Assembly: GCA_030426765.1 (NCBI GenBank)
Contig: JAUHXV010000023.1
Coordinates: forward strand, 1 to 47,184
Reading direction: 5' to 3'
DNA: 47,184 nucleotides
Source: Bacteroidia bacterium
GTDB lineage: Bacteria > Bacteroidota > Bacteroidia > Chitinophagales > Saprospiraceae
The notes beneath the pieces are model-generated. The model was given only the letters and a program-made list of their open reading frames with translations, was not told the DNA's origin and did no database searches. This document shows, in pieces, positions 25,177 through 34,474 of the stretch; the first letter of the stretch is position 1; every line of letters begins with the position of its first letter. Made by a program: the position numbers and the translations under genes.

Positions 25177-28100
25177 TCAACGGAGGAAAACAAGTTTTTC
25201 AGCAGAGGTTTCAACCCCTTCGCTGATACCATTTTGGGTAAATGTGGCTTTTAATCTGAATATATACATACCCGGAGAAACCTCCGCGCCATAATCATTG
25301 CTCGCATCCCACTGCAGATCGGATACGCGATACCCACCTGAAACGTAGTCTTCGACGGTTATATTTTTGATAAAACGGCCGGAAAGGTCAAAAATATCGA
25401 GCTCCAGGTCCATTTCTGCCCCCGGACGGTTGTGTTCAAACTGAAAATAGGTCACATCACTGAAAGGATTCGGGTAGCTCATCAGGTTTTCAATCACAGG
25501 CCCGTCACTGTCCACTACCAGAAATTCAAGGTAATCCTCCCCGGGATTATTGGCCAAATCCCAAGCGGTCACCTTCAGTGTATGCATACCGGGCGACAAA
25601 TCGGACAATGGGTATAAAACCTCTCCCTGTCGGTAATCATTCAGCGATGCCTGGTAGAAGTCATTTAAAACGATGCTATTCTTATCATCCCCATCCAGCA
25701 CGGCTTCGATATCATGCCCGATACTCGTTCCGGACGCATTGATTCCATTGTCATCACTCAGCTGCACATATATATTTGGATTGGCATCCGTAATCCCGCC
25801 GTCAACAAAATTGGCATCATTCATAAACAGCTTCACGACAGGAGGCTCATCATCCGTTAATCCTTCTTTGGAAACACCACCGATATAAAACTCCGTAAAA
25901 TATCCGGTCGCATCGGTCACCCCGTTTTCCGCATACAAACTCATCTTGCCTTGCCCGAATGAAAAATCGATATCCTTCGGCAACACAAACTCGATGGTCC
26001 ATTCGCCATTGATGACAGAAGCTATGCCTTTAAACAGCTGACGGTTTTGTGTAAAAAAGCTTTTGACAGAACTTCCGCTATCGTTTGCCAGTGTTTTGCG
26101 CTCCTGCTTTTTATCAAAGAGCGTCACAAAAACAGAACCGTTGAAACCTGTGATGATTTGTCCTTCCCGATTCACAATGCGACCAGAGACAGTCGCTTTC
26201 TCCAATGCACTGATGGTATCCGGTAATCCGGTTAACACAGATTGACCATTGATTTCAGTGACAACGATATCATATTCGGGGATAGCCAGGCGCTGAGATG
26301 GATCGCCAAGCAGTGTAAATTTCCGGGCATTGATATCGAGGGTATCAATGGCATTTGCATTCTTTGCCCGGCGCAACACTTCTGCAATCCGGGGATACGT
26401 GCCATCCGGATCAGGATCGTACAACCGCTGCATCACAGCTCGGGTCAGGCGTTCATTAGATCCGGAATACACCGCCCTCACGGTTGTCATCAGCCCTATC
26501 GCACCCCCTTCCGGGTTTAGCAATAAATGCTCACCGGTACTGGTAAATCCGGGTTCATCATAACTGGCAAAGGAACATGTAGCCGTGATAAACAGGGGCA
26601 TATTATTCTTATTGGTATAGGATTGTGCCTGATTAATCCCCAGCACACGCTCCTGGGACCATCCGTTCGGTCCGCCGTGTCCCATATAGGTTATGGTCAG
26701 CGCTCCTTTATTCATATTCAGGTCGATACTTTCATTGACTGCCGGATAACGATCTCCTCCGGGGGTCGATTCCTGAGGGAAAGCATCGAAATAAATTTTT
26801 TGAATATTGAGTTGCGGATCCTGCGTTTCCTTCATGACCGCTAATCCATCGGCTTGGTTGAGATGCGTGTTGCCATCTTCATCATCTGCTACCATGACAA
26901 TTCTGGAACGCCAGTCTTTCAGTGTGGCTGGCTCAACGTCATAATAAATGAGTTTATCCACGATCTGCAGGGCTTCATCCGCTGTACTCACAGGGATTCT
27001 TCCAACCGCAATATCAAGTGCACCGATCAGGTTGTCACCTTCATCATCGTCCAGTAAGGCAAAGTAATCGTCAGAAGGAAAAGAGCGAATCGGATCCAGC
27101 GATTCCTCGGTTTCAAAAGCAGGTACAAAGTTCTGATACGGTAGCTCAGTAAAATGATTCAGATAATCATATGTAGCATCTCCGATAAAGCACAAATACC
27201 CAAAGGAAGCATCCCGCTTGTAAATCATTCTGGCAAAATCCCGAATAGCTGAAGGATCCGGCGAACCCCCGGAAAACTCTTCAAAAATTTCCGACACCGG
27301 CACTGCCACGACCACCAGTTGGCTGTGGCTCCTCCTGTGCTCGGCCAGCTTCTGTGCAGCTTCTTCAAAACCATCGTAATACACAATCACCAAATCAGCG
27401 CGATCGATGGCATGAAGATTTTGATTGGCGATCACTTTTTCATACACCGGTTGCTTTACATCCGTTCCCGGGTGAAAACAAATGAAGTGATCGGGCACAA
27501 TTCCATTTGGCGTATGGACAAATGCAGATGTCGGCCCCACGTCAAATGATTGGATTTTTGGCATGAGAGGCTCGGTCACATCCCAGATCAGACTACCTGC
27601 TGGCAAACCGTCTACGCTATAGATTGGCCTTTGATCCGATGAAGCGCGTATATCTCTGATCTGTAAGATCTGACCCGATCGATACATATTTTTCTTCCAG
27701 AAATTCAACTGAATATTATCCACCCAGGCTCTCGAGTTGACTCCATTAGCAGTTGGGTATCTGACGAGAATTTGCTGAATATTCTCGCCGGGCACAAAAT
27801 CTCCTATCAGCACACCATCATTAGCATAAGGGGCTTCATAATTGCCCAACACCACACCGCTGACATTCCGTCCGGCTTCGTAATCATCAAATTGAATGTA
27901 AAACCGGGATAACGATCCTGCCCGCGCAGCAAAACGCACGTCATAATGTACGGTATCAGCCGGGTCCATATCCTGCAGATTGAAACGATTCGTGTAGTTA
28001 AGTTGTGTGATGGCTGACATTTCATCGCCATACCAGGATTGACCTGAACCGGGCGGGCGAAACCGTCCCAGCAGGTTGACTTTCTCATCTTCCAGACGCT

Positions 28101-29010
28101 GATACACCAGAGAAGTCCCGGATACATAATCTCCGCCTGCTTCATTGGCCTGAGCACTTATTTTCTCTCTGTCAGGGCCATTGATGATAATATAGTAATG
28201 GTTGGCCAGATCGTAGTTATTCAATTGCATGTTGTACACCCGATCCTGTGCATCGTAGGTCCATCGGTTAGGCCCTTCAGCATACCACAGCAGATAATCT
28301 CCAGGATCGAATTTTCCATCTTCCAGTCCGACTCCCATGGAAGCGGATTGTTCCAGGTCATCAATTCTGGGTGTGGCATTCCACTGGGGAACGCGCCCTG
28401 AGCCATTGCCGTAAATGGCAATTTTATCCGGTGACACACTGCCCGGATCTACTTTAAGCTGCTGGCTTAGAAAATTGTAATCAATTTTATACACGCCTGT
28501 TTCCGACACAGACACGCGATGAATCACGCCATTGCGCAGTACGGATGCTTCTTTAAATTCAGGTCCTGAGCGCCCTTGGAAATCCTGTGAAAGGGAGCGA
28601 ATGGAAATATTCAATTTTCCGCTCAATAGCCTTGCATAAAGCCCCGGTGCAGCTTCGGCAACTGGTAATACCCAAATCTGAGCATACCAGAGCCCATGTT
28701 CCTGATGGATTATATATCCTGTCGTAAAAGATGTGCTGATACCTGTCAGAGAAGTGCCTGCAGGGGGTTGAAAAAAATCGACCTTTTGCGCCCCAATGTC
28801 CACTGTCAGGGATGACGCAGACTCCAGGGGTAATAAAAATGAATATACAGGCAGGTGGGGAAATGTCGGATGAGGTTCCTGCATTTCAAACGCCAGACTT
28901 CCATCGGCAGCCCATTCGATCTCAATATCCTGGACGATTTGTCCCTGTACGCTGAGGGTAGTGGCCACAATAGCCAATATGGCTAAACACAGGGGTAATC
29001 GTCTGAACAT
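25177..29010 (-). CDS. porU: Type IX secretion signal peptidase/sortase PorU
   Basis: The 1277-residue surface protease of the gingipain (C25) family cleaves the C-terminal signal of T9SS cargo and attaches it to A-LPS. The start at 29010 gives a signal peptide (MFRRLPLCLA..., cut near residue 23); a longer frame to 29289 adds a non-secretory leader. The C25 domain has the catalytic His778 in YMGHGGPNGW and Cys812 in TATCSFASYDE. Ig-like and beta-rich parts follow. The C-terminus (SYPNPFSDVTYFQF to EKLVFLR) is itself a type A T9SS signal domain, as in PorU proteins, which keep it to bind PorV. porV lies downstream. Confidence 0.94.
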   Translation of the reverse strand: MFRRLPLCLAILAIVATTLSVQGQIVQDIEIEWAADGSLAFEMQEPHPTFPHLPVYSFLLPLESASSLTVDIGAQKVDFFQPPAGTSLTGISTSFTTGYIIHQEHGLWYAQIWVLPVAEAAPGLYARLLSGKLNISIRSLSQDFQGRSGPEFKEASVLRNGVIHRVSVSETGVYKIDYNFLSQQLKVDPGSVSPDKIAIYGNGSGRVPQWNATPRIDDLEQSASMGVGLEDGKFDPGDYLLWYAEGPNRWTYDAQDRVYNMQLNNYDLANHYYIIINGPDREKISAQANEAGGDYVSGTSLVYQRLEDEKVNLLGRFRPPGSGQSWYGDEMSAITQLNYTNRFNLQDMDPADTVHYDVRFAARAGSLSRFYIQFDDYEAGRNVSGVVLGNYEAPYANDGVLIGDFVPGENIQQILVRYPTANGVNSRAWVDNIQLNFWKKNMYRSGQILQIRDIRASSDQRPIYSVDGLPAGSLIWDVTEPLMPKIQSFDVGPTSAFVHTPNGIVPDHFICFHPGTDVKQPVYEKVIANQNLHAIDRADLVIVYYDGFEEAAQKLAEHRRSHSQLVVVAVPVSEIFEEFSGGSPDPSAIRDFARMIYKRDASFGYLCFIGDATYDYLNHFTELPYQNFVPAFETEESLDPIRSFPSDDYFALLDDDEGDNLIGALDIAVGRIPVSTADEALQIVDKLIYYDVEPATLKDWRSRIVMVADDEDGNTHLNQADGLAVMKETQDPQLNIQKIYFDAFPQESTPGGDRYPAVNESIDLNMNKGALTITYMGHGGPNGWSQERVLGINQAQSYTNKNNMPLFITATCSFASYDEPGFTSTGEHLLLNPEGGAIGLMTTVRAVYSGSNERLTRAVMQRLYDPDPDGTYPRIAEVLRRAKNANAIDTLDINARKFTLLGDPSQRLAIPEYDIVVTEINGQSVLTGLPDTISALEKATVSGRIVNREGQIITGFNGSVFVTLFDKKQERKTLANDSGSSVKSFFTQNRQLFKGIASVINGEWTIEFVLPKDIDFSFGQGKMSLYAENGVTDATGYFTEFYIGGVSKEGLTDDEPPVVKLFMNDANFVDGGITDANPNIYVQLSDDNGINASGTSIGHDIEAVLDGDDKNSIVLNDFYQASLNDYRQGEVLYPLSDLSPGMHTLKVTAWDLANNPGEDYLEFLVVDSDGPVIENLMSYPNPFSDVTYFQFEHNRPGAEMDLELDIFDLSGRFIKNITVEDYVSGGYRVSDLQWDASNDYGAEVSPGMYIFRLKATFTQNGISEGVETSAEKLVFLR

Positions 29011-29100
29011 AGTGGTTGACCTGAAGAAGTTTTTCAAAAATCTACTATTAAACGGAATGGATATATATCTATTGCTAATATCAAATAATAAATAGTGTCG

Positions 29101-29124
29101 AAAGTTGACCAAAAAGTCAACTTT
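29101..29124. promoter_or_regulatory. Inverted repeat in the porU/porP divergent region
   Basis: AAAGTTGAC (29101-29109) and GTCAACTTT (29116-29124) are perfect 9-base arms around CAAAAA. The right arm merges into the -33 box of the porP-like promoter. The repeat is either an operator or a hairpin; the T run that follows on the plus strand also resembles a terminator, but no plus-strand gene precedes it. Confidence 0.5.
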
Positions 29125-29156
29125 TTGCCCACTGGTGGACGTTATGGTAGTCTTTG
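29124..29156 (+). promoter_or_regulatory. Promoter of the porP-like gene
   Basis: TTTG (29124-29127) and AGTCTTTG (29149-29156; the TTTG half is perfect) are 21 bases apart. The predicted start is about 36 bases before the ATG. Confidence 0.4.
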
Positions 29157-29197
29157 TACGTTTCAATGTGCAAAAAGAGTAATATTGTAATCTGAGC

Positions 29198-30265
29198 ATG
29201 CAACACTCCTTACACACAATCTCTATAAAGTTACGTCTTCTGCTGCCATTCAGGCACTTACAAAGCAGAAAATGGCTGGCAGCAGTCATTTTTATGGCGG
29301 TAATGGCTGCAGGGCGTGCTCAGGACCCTATTTTTTCTCAATTCTATCTGGCCCCACTGGAACTCAATCCTGGGCTCACAGGTCTTTCAGAAGGTCCTCG
29401 TTTTGCCCTTAACTACAGAAATCAGTTTCCCGGATTTAACAATGCCTATCGCACGTATGCGATTTCCTATGATCAGTTTTTCGAGCGTATGAAGAGTGGC
29501 GTGGGGTTCTGGCTGCTGTCTGATGATGCCGGGGATGGGATCCTCAAGACTACGAAAGCAGCCGGGATCTACAGCTACCGAGTCCGAATTCGTAGTGACC
29601 TGTATATGCGTATGGGTATAGAGATAGGCGTGGTCCAGCGCACCCTTAATTGGGACAAACTGCGTTTCGGAGACCAAATTGATGATTATCTGGGTGAAAC
29701 CAGTCCTGGTGGAACGCCTTTTCCGACTGAAGAATTTGCCCCGGAGAAAAACACCCTTCTCTACCCCGATCTGGGCCTGGGCTTTGTGATCAATAACCCC
29801 ACATTTTACGCCGGATTGGCCGTGCGACATCTCAATACGCCCAATCCGGAATACCTGGGCAGCAATCCCAATCTGACGCCTGTCATCCCGATGCGGTGGA
29901 CTGCCCATGCCGGGGCGACATTTGATATGGCATCGAGGCCTGGCCGCAATAGCAACGGTGTATCTCTATCCCCATCTATTATGTATGTGCTGCAGGGGCC
30001 GTTTCAGCAGATTAACGGTGGTGTGACCTTCGATGCAGGCATGATCAGTGTGGGTGCATTTTACCGCAATTCTTCCGGGCAATCGGAAGCCATCATTGGC
30101 GCTATTGGATTAAGAACCAAACAGTTAAAGATAGGATATAGTTATGATGTGACGATTTCAGGTTTTCCGGTCAGCGGCGGCACCCATGAAATTGGCATTG
30201 TGTATGCACTACAGCCGGATCGCAGCAATTCGAAATACAGTGACTGCCTGAGACTGTTCAGGTAA
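29198..30265 (+). CDS. PorP/SprF family type IX secretion membrane protein
   Basis: The 355-residue protein belongs to the PorP/SprF outer-membrane barrel family, which works with T9SS and with anchoring of adhesins. A long leader ends in WLAAVIFMAVMAAGRAQ, with cleavage expected after the final Ala of GRA. The mature start DPIFSQFYLAPLELNPGLTG is the strong family signature (xPxFSQYxxxxxxLNPAxxG). The rest is beta-barrel, finishing in HEIGIVYAL. Bacteroidota carry many such paralogues, so I do not assign porP or sprF by name. It diverges from porU and is followed by a terminator and gldJ. Confidence 0.9.
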   Translation: MQHSLHTISIKLRLLLPFRHLQSRKWLAAVIFMAVMAAGRAQDPIFSQFYLAPLELNPGLTGLSEGPRFALNYRNQFPGFNNAYRTYAISYDQFFERMKSGVGFWLLSDDAGDGILKTTKAAGIYSYRVRIRSDLYMRMGIEIGVVQRTLNWDKLRFGDQIDDYLGETSPGGTPFPTEEFAPEKNTLLYPDLGLGFVINNPTFYAGLAVRHLNTPNPEYLGSNPNLTPVIPMRWTAHAGATFDMASRPGRNSNGVSLSPSIMYVLQGPFQQINGGVTFDAGMISVGAFYRNSSGQSEAIIGAIGLRTKQLKIGYSYDVTISGFPVSGGTHEIGIVYALQPDRSNSKYSDCLRLFR

Positions 30266-30271
30266 CGGACG

Positions 30272-30295
30272 AGTATGCTACAGGCATACTTTTTG
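30272..30295 (+). terminator. Terminator after the porP-like gene
   Basis: Arms AGTATGC (30272-30278) and GCATACT (30284-30290) are followed by a T run, seven bases after the stop codon. Confidence 0.75.
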
Positions 30296-30354
30296 TTGCG
30301 TCCTTTATGATAAAAACAAAACAATATTTAGCCTCAGGTTCCGTTTCAGAAATG

Positions 30355-30362
30355 TATATTTG
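30355..30362 (+). promoter_or_regulatory. -7 box of gldJ
   Basis: TATATTTG is a perfect TAnnTTTG, 17 bases before an in-frame ATG (30380) and 32 before the one used here (30395). Confidence 0.5.
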
Positions 30363-30394
30363 TCCCTCCTTTAACAAACATGTTCAGTTTTAGA

Positions 30395-31891
30395 ATGAAG
30401 AAAATTCTCTTTTTTAGTGTAGGAGCACTACTCCTATTGAGTTTCGGGGCTTGTAAAAAGTCCGAACGTTCATCCGTGACCGGCTGGAAGTACAACGACC
30501 AGGAGTGGGGTGGATTTGAAAAAGGCTCACATGGCGATCTTGAAGTAGGCCCGGGCCTCGTCCCTATAGACGGCGGTACCTTCACCATGGGTCTGACCGA
30601 TCAGGATGTCACTTTCGACTGGGACAACGTTCCTCGCAGGATCACCGTCTCTTCTTTCCTCATGGATGAAACGGAAGTGTCCAACTCCCATTATCGCGAG
30701 TTTGAATATTGGACAAAAAGAGTTTTTGGTGACTCCTATCCACAGGAATGGCTGAGTATACTGCCTGACACCCTGGTTTGGAGAGAAGAACTTGCTTTCA
30801 ATGAGCCACTGGTGGAGACATACTTCAGACATCCGAGTTACGCTGACTACCCTGTCGTGGGTGTCACCTGGGAACAAGCGAATAAATTCTGCGCCTGGCG
30901 TACCGACCGCGTAAACGAAATGTTGCTCGTAGAAAAAGGCGTACTCAATCTGAATGTAGATCAGAAAGACGCGGACAATTTCAACACAGAAGCATATTTG
31001 GTTGGACAATACCAGGGAAGTGTAAGGAAAAACCTTCCGGATCTCAAAACCGGTGGCGAACGCCCCGTACGTTTTGAAGACGGTATCCTCCTTCCGGATT
31101 ATCGCCTCCCAACGGAAGCTGAGTGGGAATATGCCGCTCTTGCGCTGCAGGGCAACAACCTGTCTAAAAAAGATGAATTGATCTCTGACAGAAGAATCTA
31201 TCCATGGGATGGTGCTACTGCGCGCTATAAAATTCATGACAGAAATCAAGGCCGTATGCTGGCCAACTTCAAAGAAGCTCGTGGTAACTACATGGGTACT
31301 GCCGGCAAACCAAATGATAACGCTCCTTTCCCTGCACCGGTGAAAGCGTTCTTTCCAAATGACTTCGGTCTGTATAACATGGCCGGAAACGTCAATGAGT
31401 GGGTCGGCGATTTGTACCGTCCTATGACCAGTGCTACACTTAGAGATGTGGAGAATCATGACCTTAACCCGTTCCGCGGAAATATCTTCCAACAGCGTGT
31501 TCTGGACGAAAACGGAAGCCCTGTTGAAAAAGACAGTCTGGGTCGCATTCGTTACGTCATCGTGGAGGATTCCATCGCTGCCAGCCGTGAAAACTATCAG
31601 AAAGGTAATGTGCTGGATTACAGAGATGATGATGAAGAAGCGGTATACTACGCATATGGTGAATCTACACTGATCAATGATAGTTCACGCGTCATCAAAG
31701 GTGGCTCCTGGGCAGATCGTCTGTACTGGCTCTCCCCTGCCGCTCGTCGTTTTAAAAACCAAACCAAAGGCGATCGCACGATTGGTTTCCGTTGTGCCAT
31801 GCACCAGATTGGTGGTTCTGATCCCGGCGGTGAAATCGGCGGACATGACTTTGGAGGTGGTAAAAAGAAATCTTCACGGAGATATAAATAA
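30395..31891 (+). CDS. gldJ: Gliding motility / type IX secretion lipoprotein GldJ
   Basis: The 498-residue lipoprotein has the signal MKKILFFSVGALLLLSFGAC with the lipobox Cys at 20. An in-frame ATG five codons earlier (30380) is an alternative start. The mature part is a formylglycine-generating-enzyme (SUMF1) fold: VPIDGGTFTMGLTD, then DETEVSNSHYREF, LPTEAEWEYAAL, NMAGNVNEWVGDLYRP and KGGSWADRLYWLSPAARR, ending in GFRCAM. GldJ uses the fold structurally; with GldK it forms the periplasmic ring of the T9SS. The insert VLNLNVDQKDADNFNTEAYLVG and the neighbours porU and murF favour GldJ over GldK. A terminator separates it from murF. Confidence 0.9.
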   Translation: MKKILFFSVGALLLLSFGACKKSERSSVTGWKYNDQEWGGFEKGSHGDLEVGPGLVPIDGGTFTMGLTDQDVTFDWDNVPRRITVSSFLMDETEVSNSHYREFEYWTKRVFGDSYPQEWLSILPDTLVWREELAFNEPLVETYFRHPSYADYPVVGVTWEQANKFCAWRTDRVNEMLLVEKGVLNLNVDQKDADNFNTEAYLVGQYQGSVRKNLPDLKTGGERPVRFEDGILLPDYRLPTEAEWEYAALALQGNNLSKKDELISDRRIYPWDGATARYKIHDRNQGRMLANFKEARGNYMGTAGKPNDNAPFPAPVKAFFPNDFGLYNMAGNVNEWVGDLYRPMTSATLRDVENHDLNPFRGNIFQQRVLDENGSPVEKDSLGRIRYVIVEDSIAASRENYQKGNVLDYRDDDEEAVYYAYGESTLINDSSRVIKGGSWADRLYWLSPAARRFKNQTKGDRTIGFRCAMHQIGGSDPGGEIGGHDFGGGKKKSSRRYK

Positions 31892-31913
31892 ACCGATTCT
31901 TTCAGAAAATATA

Positions 31914-31949
31914 AAAAACGCCCATGCAGATTGCCTGGGCGTTTTTATT
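31914..31949 (+). terminator. Rho-independent terminator after gldJ
   Basis: Eleven-base arms AAAAACGCCCA (31914-31924) and TGGGCGTTTTT (31936-31946) enclose an 11-base loop and end in a T run. Confidence 0.85.
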
Positions 31950-31980
31950 TTGCAGCGGGACTCAATTTTACAAACCCTGA

Positions 31981-33294
31981 ATGCTGTCCATGGATATACA
32001 TGCGCTTTACGATCTCTACCTCAGGCATCCCGTCATCTGCACCGATACCAGAAGAATCACAACGGGCTGTTTGTTCTTTGCACTCAACGGTGACAATTTT
32101 GATGGCAACCACTTTGCCCAGGAAGCACTTGATCGCGGAGCAGTCAAGGCAATCGTATCTGATTCGTCTCTTTCCGGTCCTGATTTTATATACACAGATA
32201 ATACGCTTGAAACACTTCAGGCACTGGCTCGGCATCACCGGAGGCAACTTAAAGTACCTGTGTTAGCGATCACCGGAAGCAATGGAAAAACCACAACAAA
32301 AGAATTGATTACGGCAGTGCTTTCCACTGCATTTCGAACGCAATCCACGGCAGGCAACCTGAATAATCATATTGGCGTCCCGCTGACCTTGTTGTCCATC
32401 CAGCCTGATGTGGAAATCGTCGTTTGTGAAATGGGTGCCAATCATGCCGGGGAGATTAAACTGCTTTGTGAAATCGCAGAACCTTCACATGGCATCATTA
32501 CCAACATAGGCAACGCACACCTTGAAGGCTTTGGGTCGCTCGACGGCGTTCAGCGCGCGAAAGGAGAGCTGTTTGATTTCCTGCACCAACACAACGGGTT
32601 TGCATTTATCAATATCGATGATCCGCGTGTGCGGGCACTGGGCCAGGCACTGAAGCACAAAACGACATTTAGTCTGGAAGCGAGTGATCATCCAGATATT
32701 CATTTGATTTATATCCAGGAAAAAGATGCCGGTTTTGCGTTGCAAAACGAATCCGGAACCGTCAGCATTCAAACGCGGATGTTTGGTCGATACAATGCTG
32801 CCAATATGCTTGCCGCGTATGCCATTGGGTTGCATTTCGGTGTACCACAAAGCAAGATAGAAACTGCGCTTGCAGGGTTTGTTTCCAAAGGCAATCGATC
32901 TGAAGAAGTCACGCATCAGAATTGTCATTTCGTCATGGATGCATACAACGCCAACCCTTCAAGCATGCGCTTAGCCTTGCAGGCTTTTGCAGAAAAACAC
33001 CCACACGGTTGGGTCGTTTTAGGCGATATGATGGAACTGGGACATGAGAGTCAAGTGCATCATGCAGAGATTATATCACTTTTGGGCACACTTGATTTTG
33101 AAAACGTTTTGCTTGTCGGTACTCATTTTTCAAGTGCACTTAGTACACATGCATTACAGGATCAACGATTCCGACCTTATTTGAAAACGGAAGATTTACT
33201 GGCTGAATGGACATGGGAAGCCTGCAAAGGAAAAACTGTTTTTGTGAAAGGTTCCAGGTCGATGCAACTGGAACGTATTTTAAAAACGGAGTAA
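31981..33294 (+). CDS. murF: UDP-N-acetylmuramoyl-tripeptide--D-alanyl-D-alanine ligase
   Basis: The 437-residue cytoplasmic ligase adds D-Ala-D-Ala to the peptidoglycan precursor. The ATP site is ITGSNGKTTTKE (97-108). The N-terminal substrate domain has TDTRRITTGCLFFAL (21-35). The Mg/carbamoyl-lysine region lies in VCEMGANHAGEIKLL, and the C-terminal domain holds the DAYNANPSSMR block. Length is normal. A second Met at codon 4 is an equally good start. murF beside gldJ is a known Bacteroidota arrangement. It converges on the arginase-fold gene, with six bases between stops. Confidence 0.96.
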   Translation: MLSMDIHALYDLYLRHPVICTDTRRITTGCLFFALNGDNFDGNHFAQEALDRGAVKAIVSDSSLSGPDFIYTDNTLETLQALARHHRRQLKVPVLAITGSNGKTTTKELITAVLSTAFRTQSTAGNLNNHIGVPLTLLSIQPDVEIVVCEMGANHAGEIKLLCEIAEPSHGIITNIGNAHLEGFGSLDGVQRAKGELFDFLHQHNGFAFINIDDPRVRALGQALKHKTTFSLEASDHPDIHLIYIQEKDAGFALQNESGTVSIQTRMFGRYNAANMLAAYAIGLHFGVPQSKIETALAGFVSKGNRSEEVTHQNCHFVMDAYNANPSSMRLALQAFAEKHPHGWVVLGDMMELGHESQVHHAEIISLLGTLDFENVLLVGTHFSSALSTHALQDQRFRPYLKTEDLLAEWTWEACKGKTVFVKGSRSMQLERILKTE

Positions 33295-33300
33295 AGCGCC

Positions 33301-34299
33301 TTAGCCTAAGACAGATTTGATAATCCTGTCGCTGTATTCTTCTTCACAAGCATTGCGATAATCCTGGTACGAGCATGGAACTTTGCGCCCTTCTTTATCC
33401 TGGATCCACCATCTTCCTGACAGTTCGCTTTTGTAAAACAGCAGTACATGATCGTGGTCTTTGGCTTGTACATGGTACTCTGTCAGCGGATTCTTTTCCG
33501 GATCTTCACGCAGGATCGAACCTTCCATGAAATACCAAAGCATCTGGGCAATGGCATTGGCCAGCATCCCCGAATCATCTTTCTCCGCCATATAATTATA
33601 TACACCGACAGACCGAAGCGATTGTGCAGCACCTGCATAGCGAAACAACTGACAAGCTTCTACGACGGTTAGTCCGCTACCCGACATACCGGACAGATAA
33701 CCTGTCTCTGCTGCACTCAGGCTATCGCAATTGAAAATCAATGCGTCCGAATCCCGGATGCAGGGCTCGGCAAGGTTTAGTTCTTCTCTCAACTCACTGA
33801 GGCGCAGGTGACCTTCGACAGGCAGATGGGTCTCTGACACCAGGTGTCGTTGTGTGCCGATATATTGAAACATAGTCCCGGGTTTCATATCCCGAAAATG
33901 AACATCGTCATCCAGGTTAGATTCCCGCACGATACTGGCCATTCGGAGGCCATCCACCTGATGACGCAGAAAAGCCATCGGGGCCCCGATCAACATGACT
34001 ACGGCTCCTCTGGCTTTGATCTCTTCCAGTACCGGAAGGATATTTTCCGGTTCTCCAAGTGCAATACTCCCGCAATCGATCAGATTCATGGCACGGGCTG
34101 AAGTGGCACTGAACTGATAGAGAATCTTCTTGATCCGACTGCCCACAGTAGTGTCAAAACTGATCAGCAGGACATCTCCGGCATGGTAACTGACGTCCTC
34201 GTCGGCCAGAAACAGCACTTTATGCCATAAGGAGTTTTTACTTATGCGGTCGGGGCGAATGGACGATTTGTCGTCCGGAACAAACCAATGGGATATCAT
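33301..34299 (-). CDS. Arginase/formiminoglutamase-fold protein without metal ligands
   Basis: The 332-residue protein matches a Bacteroidota family annotated as formimidoylglutamase or arginase by fold. Support lies in the C-terminal pattern EPCIRDSDALIFNCDSLSAAETGY, AIAQMLWYFMEG and LLFYKSELSGRWWIQ. The manganese-binding motifs are not there: the GGDHS position reads GAPMAF (105-110), no DAHxD is present, and the SxDxDxxDP position reads NCDSLSAAETG (190-200). So ureohydrolase activity is unlikely, and a scaffold or regulatory role fits better. The gene diverges from the OmpA-family gene and lies beside T9SS genes. The name in databases should not be taken as function. Confidence 0.72.
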   Translation of the reverse strand: MISHWFVPDDKSSIRPDRISKNSLWHKVLFLADEDVSYHAGDVLLISFDTTVGSRIKKILYQFSATSARAMNLIDCGSIALGEPENILPVLEEIKARGAVVMLIGAPMAFLRHQVDGLRMASIVRESNLDDDVHFRDMKPGTMFQYIGTQRHLVSETHLPVEGHLRLSELREELNLAEPCIRDSDALIFNCDSLSAAETGYLSGMSGSGLTVVEACQLFRYAGAAQSLRSVGVYNYMAEKDDSGMLANAIAQMLWYFMEGSILREDPEKNPLTEYHVQAKDHDHVLLFYKSELSGRWWIQDKEGRKVPCSYQDYRNACEEEYSDRIIKSVLG

Positions 34300-34303
34300 A
34301 GGG

Positions 34304-34311
34304 TAAATATA
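34304..34311 (-). promoter_or_regulatory. -7-like box four bases before the arginase-fold gene
   Basis: The minus strand reads TATATTTA, then CCCT and the ATG at 34299. This is the same geometry as at 16134-16141 and 16248-16255. Confidence 0.35.
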
Positions 34312-34429
34312 TTAAATATAATCCATATATGTAACCCTATTCTCTTTCATGGCCTTCAAATACTAATTGCGGGTTACAATTCCTTACCGAAAATTTAAAC
34401 CGGGTACCCTTTTTGTAATAAAAAAGAAA

Positions 34430-34437
34430 TACATTTG
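34430..34437 (+). promoter_or_regulatory. -7 box of the OmpA-family gene
   Basis: TACATTTG is a perfect TAnnTTTG, 37 bases before the ATG at 34475. It argues against the longer reading frame that starts at 34367. Confidence 0.55.
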
Positions 34438-34474
34438 TAAGACACAAACTATCTTTTTTAAAAATCTGAACCTT

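Noticed and set aside
29011..29289. 93-residue N-terminal extension of PorU
   Set aside because: The extension crosses the divergent promoter region and would hide the signal peptide; the Met at 29010 gives a normal leader.
30527..31492. 321-codon open frame antisense to gldJ
   Set aside because: It lies wholly inside gldJ on the other strand; gldJ has clear SUMF1-fold motifs and a signal peptide, and the antisense frame has none.
34367..34474. Longer start for the OmpA-family protein
   Set aside because: The extension contains the perfect -7 box at 34430 and precedes a clear signal peptide at 34475.
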